From: Lojkania enalia
Taxonomy: Eukaryota > Ascomycota > Dothideomycetes > Pleosporales
Reading direction: 5' to 3'
DNA length: 64,000 nt
Assembly: GCA_010094045.1 (NCBI GenBank)
Contig: ML986646.1
Coordinates: 183,167-247,166, forward strand
A program made the position numbers and the translations under genes. The notes beneath the pieces were generated by a model. It had not been told where the DNA came from. It did not search any database and was given only the letters and a program-made list of their open reading frames with translations. Below, piece by piece: positions 47,602 through 59,540 of this stretch (position 1 is the first letter of the stretch; each line of letters begins with the position of its first letter).

Positions 47602-50600
47602 TGCGAATGACAACGGCTGAGAGCCTCCCGGATGGACTGCCTGCTACGAATGCATCCAGAGGGCGGCGGTGGTAAGGAGGACTGGCGGATTGCGCAGTCG
47701 GGCCGGGTGTTGCTCGAGATGCGGGGACAAAGGTCGTCCAGAGCTGGTGGTGTTGGCACAGGATGGGGAGGGGGGCAAGCAGCGGCGAGGGGCTAGGCGG
47801 GTTTCGCAGAGGCTCGCCAGATGGTTATATCCAGCAGACAGGGCTGGAGGACGCTTGTGTCGTCGAACTTAGTGCACGGAAAGGAGAGCCCAGCAGTTTT
47901 GACGGGCAGGCGTTGTGGTCGGGGCGGCCTAGGGTGTTTAGAGTGGGCGGTGGGCGTGGCGGGTCTGTTCGCCGCCAGGAAGAGAGAGAGTGAGGGCAGC
48001 TAGAGAAAGCAGCCAGTCCAGAGCCAGCAAGCCAGCCAGCCAGCCAGAGACAAGAATAATAATGCACGATAGGCGGCGGGTCCCAGTGCAGGAAAGGAGC
48101 GCAAGGATGGCCACGTTTTCCTGGCAGCCAACCCGTGGGCTGAGGGTGCATGCCCGCCGGCGCGCTTGTACGCCTGTGTACGAACCATGACTGACACTGA
48201 CTCCTGCAAGCGACCAGGGCCGCGAAGAGCGAGTGAGCGTGAGGCAGGCCTGGAGTCAGGAACCCTGTCCTCCGTGCTAACATACATGCATGGCCAGGCA
48301 ATCGCTGGCCCTTTTTCGCAGCCCGGCCCCAAGCGGGCTGCATTGCACGTATGGTACATTACATAGAGCCACATGCCGTACAGTACTGTACGGCAGACGG
48401 CAATATACAGGACAGCCAGGTGTCCAAAGACATCCACCGACATCCACACATGCACATACACACAAGCCATGAACGTAGCCATGGTGCAGCAGCAGCAGCG
48501 GGGGGGGGGGCACGTAGAAGGCGCGGGTCCGCTATCAAGCGTAGCACATTCTGCGGATCGATGACTGCGGGCTGCCATGAGCGTTGCAAGCAGCCCATTT
48601 CCGCATGCCAGATCCCGCCGCCCTGTCCCGTACGTATGCACATACAGTATCCAGCTAGTCGCGTAGCCCAGAGTGTAGCGCAGAAGACGAGAGTCCGTTG
48701 GCGCTGACCATGTGCTGTATGTATTGTATGTACGGATGTACGTATGTATGTATGGATGGATGTAGGTGCTTCGTACGAATGGAGGACCGCACGTGTGGAT
48801 AATTTGGCGTCGCATGGATGCCGGTCGGCGGCACAGTCAGCATCCCTCACGGCGCCACTCGCCATTTGCCATTCGCTCTTTGTCGGCGACGCCATGCTGC
48901 ATCGAGCCTGGCCGTCCCATCCTCGCTGTCACGAGACGCCTGCGACATCACAGCTCGTCTCGCTCCCGTCTGATCTGCAGGCGACGGCTCGTCCAATTCG
49001 AAACACCAGACTCCGACAGGCACGGGCGCACGGGCAGCTTCGTGGTCCCGGCCCCCCGCACATTCAACAACACCAAATCTCCAGCTTCGCGCTGCCCGTG
49101 CTGCCCTGTCCTCGGGCCTGTACCACTGCTATCCGTACTTACATATTGACGGCCCTCCCGGCACTTCACCGCCGTGGTTGCTTGTTGGTCTCGCACCTCC
49201 TTGCCTCCCGTGCTGGGAGAGGGCTGGGCGCCATACGCGCCTCCACGTGAAACAGAATGTCGTCGGTAGCTACTTGGTGGTACCTTGGCACCTAATGTAG
49301 TTCGGCCTCCGCTGATTGCGCACTACGTCCTAGTCAGCCCATGCCATTTCCGACACAACATCAGTAGTTCCTCGTCGATTAAGCAGGTCCAAGCACGAAG
49401 TCTACGCCATGTGTCACTACTGGATCATAGCTCCCTCCGCCAAAGTCTCATTCGACCAAAAAAAAAAAAAAAAATTTTTATATAATTCCATCTCAGTTAG
49501 TACCACACGCTGCATCTGCAAGGCGCTTTCTAGAACACTGCCAGAAAATGCTGATGTCGGCCTGGCGAGATTCAGACCAAAAAGCAAACGTAAACTTTGT
49601 TCAACGCCCGGCACTTGCCGACTGGCCCGCTGCCTCGGTTTAATCACCGAGTGGCGCTGTCTCAGGGGAAGCAGAAACCTTTCGTCAGTCGGACAATCAT
49701 TGACGAGTACATCTCCGCAAACGGGCAAAGAGATCAGCCGCATGGGTGATCAGATATTCACATAATTACAGTACTGACGCACGTGGCTCAGAAGAACCAC
49801 CAATGCTTAAACGAGCCGCCAGTTTGTCCACAGGCTCAAGAACAGCTGCAAATTTAGCCTCATCTCAGCAAAAGCTCGGGCCGACCAACCTGCCGGTATG
49901 ATAAACGTATGAGCAAACCAGGGCACATTACTACAAATTTCAAGACTAGGATAGACGTGCACAAGTCAATCTCGCTACCGAACCCAGAATCTTGAACAAG
50001 GACTACGAATTCGCATGTCGATCTCTCCGTGGGTTTGGTTAGCAATGGGTAATTGCAGTTCGGCCAAGCGTATTGTGGACATCTTCTTATTGTATCCACG
50101 TCTCAGACTTATAAAAATTGTTTCTTCCCTAAACGGCTCCTACAGTAATATGAAGATATCTAAAGACGAAATGCAAATTGTGACGCACAGCACATGGTCC
50201 TCGAAAGATCATAATGCGGACGTCTCTTGGCGGATCCTTAAATAGGAGGGAAACTATCGCATCGCAATCGCTAGAACGAAATAGACGGTTGAAGATGTGT
50301 TGACGCATTCACAACTGCTCTAGATCCCCATGCTGCACTAAGTAGGTTTTCATTTTCCGGGGCCCCGTTGGATTTTCAATCCACTTCGCCTCCGCGTACA
50401 ACCATGCCACGGATGTACGGGATCCACCGTTTATTTTCTTTTTCAACAAAGAAACGTCCTACCACGGTAATATTCACGAGACCACTATCCTCTTGTGGCG
50501 TTTGCTGAATGCTCTAATCGAAAGCTTATTTGGCCGACCCTGAAGGAATCGGTTAGTGGCCATGCACAGCACACAATAACTTTCACAAACCGAACTAAAA

Positions 50601-52677
50601 CCTAAGCGTCACCCCGCACAATCTAGAGCCTCAGTGATTATTCGGATTCGCTTTAATTACAGCGGGACTGGACAGGTCGCTAGTTTTCCGGATACGCATA
50701 TCCTCCCCAAGCCGCACACGACTGCGAAAGAGGGAATCCTCTGCTGTCAAGATATCAGCATCTCCAGGCGGAGCCAACATTCAGCCGGACAAGGCCGTCA
50801 AACAAGCCCTAGCATCAATGCCCACTCCCTTTATGTCTCGACAAGCTCCAGCATTCCAGTAAACGAGCTTGCCGTGTTCCCCCCGTGATCGTGCTTGCAT
50901 TTTGCATTTTGCATTTTGTCTGGGCTCTCAATTGCGGTGTGACATGTCCTTACTCTTGTGCCATTGGTTCCTCCAGCTCGACGACAACAGAATCCTTCAA
51001 TGCAACGTTTCTTATTCGCTGAAGATTCCCAAGACGTGTCGCAGCGGGAGCCTCCAAACCGTTGAGACGGCGCAAAATGTACGAGGCAAAAGTGCATGCC
51101 GATCGCTTCCCTTCGCGTTTTCCAGACGAGTGGGTTCAACCCCATAATGCGGAGATTTGACTCCTTCGTAATATTACCCCCTTTTTGAACTCACCTCGCG
51201 ATCTGTATGTCCCTAGTCCGAAAGCAGACACATCTCCATTCCACTCCGTAAAACACCATCCTCGACTCATGCTTCCTCTGATCATTATCGTCTCTGCATC
51301 TTTCGACTTCCAGACCCCCTCTCTGAAAATTTCCTCGCTCGATCCTGTCGATTGGCGCGTCTTGGCTCGTCCCGTTCTTCACATCTCGCCAATACATCTT
51401 GCAGCGGGATTCGGACTCCCGCGAGCAAAATAAACACCAACTCGACCAACACTGCTTCTGAAAAGGGCAAGCTATGAGCACATTGTAAATCCTCCAGAGC
51501 CTCAGCGCTGCACTCGCCGCCCTAAAATTAGCCATCGGAATTCGAAGCGAGATCGGTGCTCACCTCAGATTAGCAGGAGCTAATTCCACATGCATCCCAA
51601 GCACGAGAAAGATGGCGTTAGGGAAGTGCACTGGGCGTGTCTGTGCGACGTATTGCAAGGCTGGGACGAGCATTTGGCTGTTGGATGTCCCAAAGATCTC
51701 AGTTCCACCACGGACGTGGGAGATCAGGGGCACAGAAAGGGAAGTTCCCCAGCCCAGCGACCGTCGTCGCTAAGGTCGTCGTCGCCGCGAGACAGAATGC
51801 CAACCGCTTGTCAGCTTGACAAAATAGCCGTCTCGTTAGACCTTGCATCCGCATACGAATGCAAAGGTAGGGCTGAGGATTTGTTCCTTTTCTTTTGGGC
51901 GGGGAGCAGCTGGTGAGCAATCATTCCTGACTGCTTTTCTGGAAATGTTACAACAGGTGAACAAAATTGTCATCCGCTGTCATCACCCCACGCTCCAACA
52001 GTCGAATCTAGGCGCATCGGCAGTGAACCCTGCGGTGCCTCTTCCCTGGAGCCCAAAGCTGAGGACGTGGAGGTTGAAAATCACATAGCACAAGCTTGCC
52101 ACCTATCGGCATGGCCCTTCACGGCCGGCTGCACAAATGCTGCTCTACGCCCCGAATCTAGGGCCGGTGTAATTCGCAATGGATGAACTTTCCATCTATC
52201 TTCTAGCACTGGAGCACAGCATTTCCATCGCTTTTGGGGTCTGACATCCCCACGGCCCTCCACAGCATCAAGAGAACTGATCCGCCACACCCCCAACCCA
52301 CAATAGGAACTCAACTTCATATCGCCCGGCGACCAACCTGCGACCCTCTGCCGTCCCACCCACACCTCTCGCCCTTCCATGCGCCCCAGGAAAACACAGC
52401 ATCGGAGCCAGATTAATGAACCGGGCGTTCTCTCCCCTAGTCCCGCCGCAGCACCCATTTATCCAAACCATATACTCCGCGCCACAGAATCCCACCACAC
52501 ACCTCCGGCCGTTTCCACCCGATATGCATCTTTCACACACCCCTCCATAATCTATTTCACGTGTTGTAATAATATAGAAATGCTGACCTTTATATATTTC
52601 ATCCGCCGACCCGTTCTTTGTCCTGAGTCTTGCTATACGTAGCAGAATTGCTTATGAGCACCGTAACACGTCGGGGC
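47602..52677. other. 5-kb region without a convincing gene
   Basis: The first 1.6 kb is GC-rich and contains CCAG/CAGC repeats (about 48025-48050), an 11-nt G run (48500-48510), GTATGTAT repeats near 48720-48760 and many frames on both strands without any domain. This looks like a long promoter or leader of the kinase. The remainder to 52.7 kb has frames up to about 125 codons but no recognisable motif, a 17-nt A run (49458-49474) and a triple TTTTGCA repeat near 50900. A short unannotated gene or non-coding RNA cannot be excluded. Confidence 0.45.
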
Positions 52678-53154
52678 TCATACCGACCACCCGCTTCCCC
52701 ACGATATGAGGTGCGGGTAGAGGGGTGAGAGATGGTGGTGTTCGTACCGGTTTGAGAGAGGACTGTAGATGGCAATAGGATGTTGGGAGTTAGAAGATAT
52801 GATGAGTACAGCGTGATGGGGTGTTGTAGTAGTGCGGTGCAGGTTGGTTCCGCGACAGGCTAGCAGCGGCTTTCTCATTTTACGCGGTATAATGTCCATC
52901 CGTATGTTCTCTGCTTTGCTGACAAGCATGTTGGATGGAGGGGGGAGTGTAGATCTTTTCTTAGCGCCATAGGCAGCCGAAGTGTAGAAAGGTAGTTTGA
53001 CAGTCTCTCTTTCCGGCGGTGGGGTAAGATGCTGTAGGACGATAATGGACATCAGGCGTGATTCCGGTCGGAGATTCTCTTTTGTCACGAGCCCTTCAGC
53101 TTTTCGCGCCCATGGATCGTGGATCGCGGATCGTGGATCGTTGGGCAAGGCCAT
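52678..53154 (-). CDS. Hypothetical protein, 158 codons, uncertain
   Basis: This is the longest open frame in the stretch and begins MALPNDPRSAIHDPW. Composition is Ser/Pro/Lys-rich with a histidine-rich section near residue 135, and no domain is recognised. The start of the frame overlaps a short GATCG-containing repeat (near 53115-53142). It may be a real lineage-specific gene or a chance open frame. The lack of conservation evidence keeps confidence low. Confidence 0.2.
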   Translation of the reverse strand: MALPNDPRSAIHDPWARKAEGLVTKENLRPESRLMSIIVLQHLTPPPERETVKLPFYTSAAYGAKKRSTLPPPSNMLVSKAENIRMDIIPRKMRKPLLACRGTNLHRTTTTPHHAVLIISSNSQHPIAIYSPLSNRYEHHHLSPLYPHLISWGSGWSV

Positions 53155-54397
53155 GATTCCTATGTAGTTTGGTTCGGAAGAGGGAGTGTGGATATGACTT
53201 ATAGAAGGTGGTCACAGATCTAGTTCTCCATCAGCGTCGTTCAAACGTCCCTTACTATCTACACTCCTCTTAGTCGTCTCGAAGGACCGGATTGGTTCCG
53301 TGCAAACTGTTCAAAATCATGTATTAATGTCCGTCTATGCGTCACAGGACGCACCCCCTAACGGGACAATTCCACGGTTGAGGTGACCCTACTCTTTTCA
53401 TTCCAAGTTTATCGAGATTTGGTTAATGTATCACAGTTCTATAGCAATTTCATCTTGTAGAAACTGATCCACAACGTGAAGCACCTCTCTGTTGGTCATG
53501 TCGTCGATTGTTTCGTTGACGCTATTAATCGCTACTTTAACCAATATCCCCCACATCATCAGGATTATAGAAGCGTAATCGAATTTCGGGATACTAGGAA
53601 GAAGGTCCGATAAAGAAGAATGTTCCTTTAAGCACTCAAGGCTATCTTAACCTAAAGCATGCAAATTCTGGGAGTTTCTCCAAAGAGATATAGGAGCATC
53701 GCCAGCCCCCCCCCCCCCCTAAGTATAAGGGTATGCTAAGCAAAAGTTTGCCGTGCATCAGCGAGCTTACATTATTTCATATTGTATTATATGACTGTTT
53801 CGCTTTATTGCCTTTCACGTTAGCTGTGGCGCATGTGGTAATGGTCATGTCGTTCAGTGTACAAAGGTAGGTCTCTATAACCATCCATGGCCATGTTTTT
53901 AGTCCTATTGTTGCCACATATCCGTTGTCTGGCACTACCCGCGTGCCTAAATGTGCGAGGAGCAGGTCGCCCGCTCCCATCCTATCATTTATCACGTGTC
54001 AGCCATCAGCTATCATCTAACACCTACCACCTATCATCACAGAGGGCTAACATGGACAAAGCCAGTCAGGCGCTCCTCCAGGCCTGCCAAAATTATATCG
54101 TGGCTTAGCAGATCACAGCTGTGTTTCTTATTCTACCCTCCAGGCTCGTGCGAAAGGGCGCCCCATCAATCGAAGTTCGGGGAGTGTGATGTTGGCAGAG
54201 GAGAAAGAAGTCGAAGTTTTTAGGCCGTTTCTTGTACTCTGGCATGTTCACGGTGGAGTAAGTCCCAGACATTGTCCTCTGAAGTAGTATACGAGGCAAT
54301 TAAGGCCGATTTGAGAGTATCCACGTTGGGAGGATGTGGAGCGAGCCTGCTACTCCCTCATAATATATAGTAAAATGATCATTCATTAATTCTCAGG
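53155..54397. other. Spacer upstream of the AT-rich island
   Basis: No gene is supported. A 14-nt C run lies at 53706-53719, and a series of short ATCA/CACC-type repeats occurs near 53975-54042. Minus-strand frames of about 60-75 codons lack any motif. Confidence 0.4.
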
Positions 54398-54907
54398 CTA
54401 AGTCAAATGCTCCTCTGGCTGCAAGTTGAAATGCATCATGATTTCTCCGTCTTCGTCGGGCGGCTTCACCTGCCTGAATCCAAGCCGCTCGTAGAATTTG
54501 AACGGCGAGTCTTCCGGTCTCACATTAGCATTACCTTCCGGTGGCGTAGACATAACCCTCAACACTTTGGCCCGCGGATTATGCTCTCGAATATGTTCAA
54601 TGGCCATTGCCACCACTCGTTGGCCGTACCCCATACCCTGAAAACGTTGATCAATCATCAAGCGCCAGATGTAATATAACTCCTCAGGATCCCAAATCGC
54701 CATCATGAGGAAGCCAACCATTGTATCATTGTCGGCATAGACGGCACGCACCCACGCGTCTTCGTCGTAGTGAGACTCGAGAAGGGACATAGTATTTGTG
54801 GGGAGGTTCCCACGTTGCTTCTCATGTACGTTAAGGCGTGTAACAGCGCGCCAGTTATGTTCGTCAATTTCACGCAGAGTTAATTCAGAGTCTCTGCTAG
54901 GTGCCAT
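54398..54907 (-). CDS. GNAT-family N-acetyltransferase (diamine acetyltransferase-like)
   Basis: A single-exon frame of 169 residues. The core acetyl-CoA motif is RFQGMGYGQ at about residues 88-96, preceded by the strand LYYIWRLMID and followed by a helix (VVAMAIEHIRE). The conserved FYERLGF block with the Tyr that donates a proton lies near 138-144. The pattern IWRLMID and R-x-x-x-G-x-G is most like bacterial and fungal spermidine/diamine acetyltransferases of the PaiA/BltD type, though the acceptor cannot be assigned from sequence. No introns are needed. It stands alone at the left edge of the degenerate transposon island, and its intact frame suggests that it still functions. Confidence 0.85.
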   Translation of the reverse strand: MAPSRDSELTLREIDEHNWRAVTRLNVHEKQRGNLPTNTMSLLESHYDEDAWVRAVYADNDTMVGFLMMAIWDPEELYYIWRLMIDQRFQGMGYGQRVVAMAIEHIREHNPRAKVLRVMSTPPEGNANVRPEDSPFKFYERLGFRQVKPPDEDGEIMMHFNLQPEEHLT

Positions 54908-56739
54908 TTTTGGAGGATAAGCTAAGTAGCCAAACTTAGTCGTGAGAGGTATAGATAGGACTTAGACTAGGCCGTTTTGAGGATTGAAAGATTTATAACT
55001 TGTGCGATCGATTGGTTCATCGAGACTCGCCGAGTTGAATAAAGTCTCATAGAAGGGGTCCATTTGAGCTTTAAGCCCCGATAAACGTGCTTATGGTGAT
55101 TATTAAAGGTATAATGAGTCATATAGCATCTTTATGAGTCGCTTTGCCTCATTAACACATGATAATCTCCTACTACACCAGATTATGTTCTAGGATCCTT
55201 GAAAATGACATCACTTCTGATTAAAGCTTATCGATTTGAGTAGGATGTGGCGCAGCTTGGAAATAGTCGGGACTGGAAAGGTTGATTTGGTCCACTAATC
55301 TGGGCTGGAGTTTTTTGGAGTAGGCTGTGTCTAACCGGCTATTGGAACGGATCTGCTTGGCATTACGCTTGGAGCGTCTCCTGCCTACATGCCCAGCTTA
55401 CTGACTAGAAAGCGATCTACCAGTGAAGAAGACCCAGTGTAGCTAGCATGGAACTAAAGGGTGTCAAAAAAAAGATTCGGCAAGGGCTTTAACTTCAGAT
55501 GGGGTAAGATAAAATTAGCTCTTAGCCTTCTCTTCATCACTGTTTCGTACAAATCTAGAGGGTGAAATGACACCGCTGTGATCTGCTAGAGCACGGTATG
55601 ATTTAGACACGCCAGGACGAACGCCTTTTTCTAATGTCTGACTGGCTCTGTCTATCTTAGCTCTCTGTGGTGATGGGTAATAGGATGAGAGGGAGAGAGT
55701 CGCTCCTTACACAACTAGGCACTCAGGCACCCATGCGGTGCCGAGCAGTGCTATACAAAGGATACGTAGCAACAATGGGGCCCATCATGTGTCTATAGAC
55801 AGCTCTAACGTCTATCTACGCCTAGCGGGACGCATGGTGTCGCGAGACAGTTCTACCTATAGCATCTCTTAAATCAACACCTAGCCGAAAAATAAAGTTA
55901 AAATTAACATATTCTTATTTTATAGGTGTACAACCACGAATAGAGCAGCTACCACTAAAAAGACTTATCGTGGTCGTTATATTTCTGTCTTTTCATTGAC
56001 GCCGTCGATCGCCTATTCAGCAGCCCACCCCTATTTAATCACGATTGCACCTGCTTCTATTAAAATCGGTACTCTAAGATAGAGGTTTACTCATAAAAAA
56101 TTATATCTCCCGCGTCGCGGGCTATTCTATATAACTAGAGGGTATTCCGAGAGTTTCGCTGTTCAGATAAAGGATCAACCTTTAAGAACCCGGATATTTT
56201 AGCACTTCTTTATATGTATTAATTCTGCTAAATTAGTCGAGGACGAAGCAGTATTAAATATTATAACTGTCCTCTTTGTGAAAACTATAGCGTATAATAA
56301 TCTATAATCCTAAATTTAGAATTTTCGATTATATACCCATTTTGTTATTACTATATAGCCTTTGTTACCTAGTACTATACTTTATAGCGCGAATAGGAGA
56401 CTGCCTTTGAATTCCTTATATTAAATTAATAGTAATCTAAAATAAATAAGGCTAGTCGAGTATTAGTATAAGGGGTTCTTCCCGGCGTTACTTATTCTTA
56501 TTAAGCCCTAGTAGACTACGGCGAAGATCCTTAATCTATACTATATACTCGCGCGCACGGCCGACGTTTAATCGAAGAAAAAGCTTAAAGCTAATAATAT
56601 TTTACCTTATAGAAAGAAGATATTCTTATCTATTTCCTCCTATACGTTTCTAATCTTAGACAACCTATCTAAATAAAATATATTCCTTCTCTAGCCTTCT
56701 ACATAACCTATCATCGATCGATAAATAGACCAGCAAAAC
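54908..56739. other. AT-rich degraded repeat DNA
   Basis: No gene is supported. From about 55900 the sequence becomes extremely TpA-rich with many stop codons in every frame, as expected of old RIP-mutated repeats. No family is recognised in this part. Confidence 0.45.
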
Positions 56740-58115
56740 CTCCGAACAAGGACTGGATGTATTCTCTAAGGGAACGCTATTTAGAGATTAAAATAAGAAG
56801 AGTTAATACCCTTAAGTTGAATCGATATAAGAAGAATACCTATAATAATATCAAGCACCGGTTTAAAGTAATTAAAAGGATATTATATAGTCCAGCTATT
56901 CTAGTAGAGAATGTGTATATATAGATAAGACTGGCATTATAATATCGATTCCAGGCTCTGTAAAAGTCCTTGTAGGTAAGAATAATATGCGTGACTATAA
57001 GGGTGCTCGTATTAAGCATATAATGGTCACAACGATTAAGTGCGTTAGTACCAACAGTAGGTATTTAAACCCTATATTTACCTGGCTATCTACTATCCAT
57101 CGAAGTAATTGGACTATATTTCCTACCCCTAGACAGCAGTATACCTGTAGTAAGTCTGGATATACCGACTCTTATATCAGCCTTAAGTAGCTTAAGCGAA
57201 TATTTAGCCCTAAGACTAGAGAACGATCTCGTTCCCCAGCTAGCTAGAAGCCCCGGGTACTAATATATAATGGCTTTAGTTGAATTCTATAATCACGTGT
57301 TACTGAGTTGACTGCCTACCAGGTAGTCAGTAGCATTAGGCAGTAGTAAGGCAGCTAGAAGCAGCTGTGCCTGCTGCAATAGATAGTTGAAATATCATCA
57401 TACTTATTCTCCCAGTTCAGAGCTTCAACTACTTCGGAACGCACGAGACGCTTAAGATCTTGGAGTATTGCTTTGCAAATGAGATTATTCTATGCCGCCT
57501 CCTGTCTCATACGTCACATAAGCTATAGCCCTGCGACGCTACTATATTTGCTCCACCGAAGGCCGCTTATCGTAAACAGTTTGAACGACTGGAGTGTGGA
57601 GGCGTAAATACGATTGGCAAGGAACATTTCACCTCTCCATATTGCCCTACGAGGTGAAGAGCATTAACGCCGAAGAACATTAAAGGCTGGGTTTGCTGCA
57701 AGTGGATCGCTTCCCTTTAATCCAGATAGAGTGCTTAGAGACCTGGCTAAAGCCGCCTGAACTGACCTTCGCGAGTACTAATAAGGTGGATATAGTGCCA
57801 CAGCAAGACGATATACTACAATCTCCCCAAACGCCAGTATCAGCAGAGGGCGTGATGTCGCTGCAAAGGCTTATTATGAAATAGTATAGTTATACTCTTG
57901 ATGAGACGAACAAGCAGCGCCTACAGTGACACTTGCAGAAGTTTGCTAAAGCTGCCAATTTATCCTTTGCTACGGGCGTTCTCCGGCGGAGCCGGAGTCG
58001 ATTCCTAATAACGATTAACAACAAAGCTAAAGTTCGACGGTCAGCTAAGGTAGAGGTATTAGGGAAGGCTAAAGTGATGGGATTTACTAAACTAGAAGAG
58101 GCACGCGCGAAGCGT

Positions 58116-58149
<34 letters not shown>

Positions 58150-58322
58150 ATGAAATGACTAAAGAATGTAAAGGCAAGTGGAAATGTAGTTAAAAGCGCA
58201 AAACTGCTGCGGCAGAATTAGATGTACTAGAGCCAAAGGCTAAAAAGGTGCAGATGAGTGAAGTACCTAAGACGAGCGGAGCAACAGAACTATGGGCGGT
58301 CCTAGTGGCGCGTATGTACTGA
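56740..58322 (+). mobile_element. Dead pogo/Fot1-type DNA transposon, transposase relic
   Basis: Reading across frames and stop codons recovers the transposase: a stretch around PAILVENVYI before the catalytic region (about 56910), the VKVLVGKNNMRDYKGARIKH block (56960-57020), a THRSNW-type motif (57095), a SESGYTDS-like block, the GTHETLKILEYCFAN block (57437-57480) and the GVNTIGKEHFTSPY block (about 57600-57640). The basic C-terminal tail ends in the RMY stop at 58322, with an A-run expansion (58118-58147). Multiple in-frame stops and transition-type changes show that it is inactive. The DDE triad cannot be fully read. No terminal inverted repeats were found. Confidence 0.8.
57277..57431. 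mobile_element. Nested 155-bp MITE inside the transposase relic
   Basis: The element begins TAGTTGAA and ends with its inverse TTCAACTA, flanked by the 3-bp direct duplication CTT (57274-57276 and 57432-57434). Removing it with one CTT restores a continuous GFGTHETL-type transposase reading at the junction. It has no coding capacity and contains a CTACCAGGTAG palindrome. The insertion is younger than the host transposon. Confidence 0.75.
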
Positions 58323-59192
58323 ATCTGCTGAAGGTTGCATATAGTTGTGAGTAGAATAGGTTTCCGGTTTGCATTTTGATTTGTTCTTACGGCACGGTCC
58401 TCCCGAAAAGGGACCTTCCTATGTTAAGCAGGTAGATAACAAGGGCAAAAGGTTGAGCGCTGAGGATGTGCGTGCGTGTTAAAATGCAATGGCTGCAATT
58501 CCTTATCTGTCGGCTTAAAATTTCTATGCTTCTAACCAGTCATGGCTTTCCTGCGTGATGCTAATATTAGGTTTGAAGTGGCTGCTATATCTGGGTTGGC
58601 TGCCATGGAGTAACAAGATGTATGCTATAGTATGCTACGGGTTATAGATATTAGACTTTAGAATAAATAACTACTTTGAAATATTCCTTTTGCTATAGAA
58701 GACTCATAAGGAATTGTCGCCTTCCAAACTCCTAAGAGCATGCTACCTATCGCTGATACGCTGGATTTTAGCCGTGAAACTACGATACGGCTTCTCTAGA
58801 CTAATGATATAGTCTGGAACTAAGGCTATTTGACCACCTCCATCGTTCTTAATGATCCCAAATATTACGAAATATTTATCTCTAGGACCTATAGACTCTC
58901 TACATCGGAAATCAAAAGCAAGGTCGAGGTGATCTCAATAAAGAGTAAGCCTTTCTTTTCTGGCAGCTTGCCTCATTTGTGCTTCAAGAATGTTAAGCAA
59001 TAGATTCTAGTCCAGTCTGCTAACATAGGCAGCGGCCGCGGAAAAGTATGGCGATATTGATGCAACCTCAATCCGAAAAACGATTGATCTTATGATTCGT
59101 AAATTATCTCGCCAAGTGACTTGGTGCTCACCACAGACAAGAGTGATATGCCGAGCTAGTGTGGCTTCTTGAACTGTCAATATGCGTTGAAA
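58323..59192. other. AT-rich degraded stretch between relics
   Basis: There is no supported gene. Scattered short readings on both strands are broken by stops. The right terminus of the pogo element probably lies here, but I could not identify its inverted repeats. Confidence 0.4.
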
Positions 59193-59540
59193 CTATGGTC
59201 GAGTTAGAATATCCGCAAGGCTCTGCTCAAAATCAGGCAACTTGGAGTGTAACCAAGGATGATCCTCTGACAGGTCGTCTGGCTCCGTAAAGAACTTTAA
59301 ACATCGCATACCTTTCTCGCTTCTTTCGCTGGGTATGCTAAGATATACTACGACATTCTCTGTAGTCTTATATATTTGGCCCATGATGCTCACTTGGTAG
59401 CCCTTCTTGTCCCAATTCCCCTGGTTGATGCGAATGGCATCAATCCACATCAATCTCGACGTATTTGTTGATCTAAGCGTATGGATGGCGTTAAATAACG
59501 ATGCGCGTATTTCAATAGGATGGCTATCAATTTTAAGCAA
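59193..59540 (-). pseudogene. HET-domain protein remnant
   Basis: The 115-codon frame carries the HET core: a strand and LRSTN region leading to LMWIDAIRINQGNWDKKGYQVSIMGQIY, then a VVVYL strand. This corresponds to the conserved WIDAxCINQ motif with Arg instead of Cys. A full HET protein has a preceding YxALSYxWG block and usually hundreds of residues more. Both are missing, and the ends run into AT-rich, stop-filled DNA. It is therefore a truncated relic of a heterokaryon-incompatibility-type gene. Such genes trigger cell death when incompatible strains fuse. Expression as a short protein cannot be excluded. Confidence 0.7.

Noticed and set aside
47825..48895. Long overlapping minus-strand frames (172, 271 and 178 codons) upstream of the kinase
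   Set aside because: They overlap one another in different frames, are Cys/His/Tyr/Thr-rich from CA/TG repeats and show no domain, so they are compositional.
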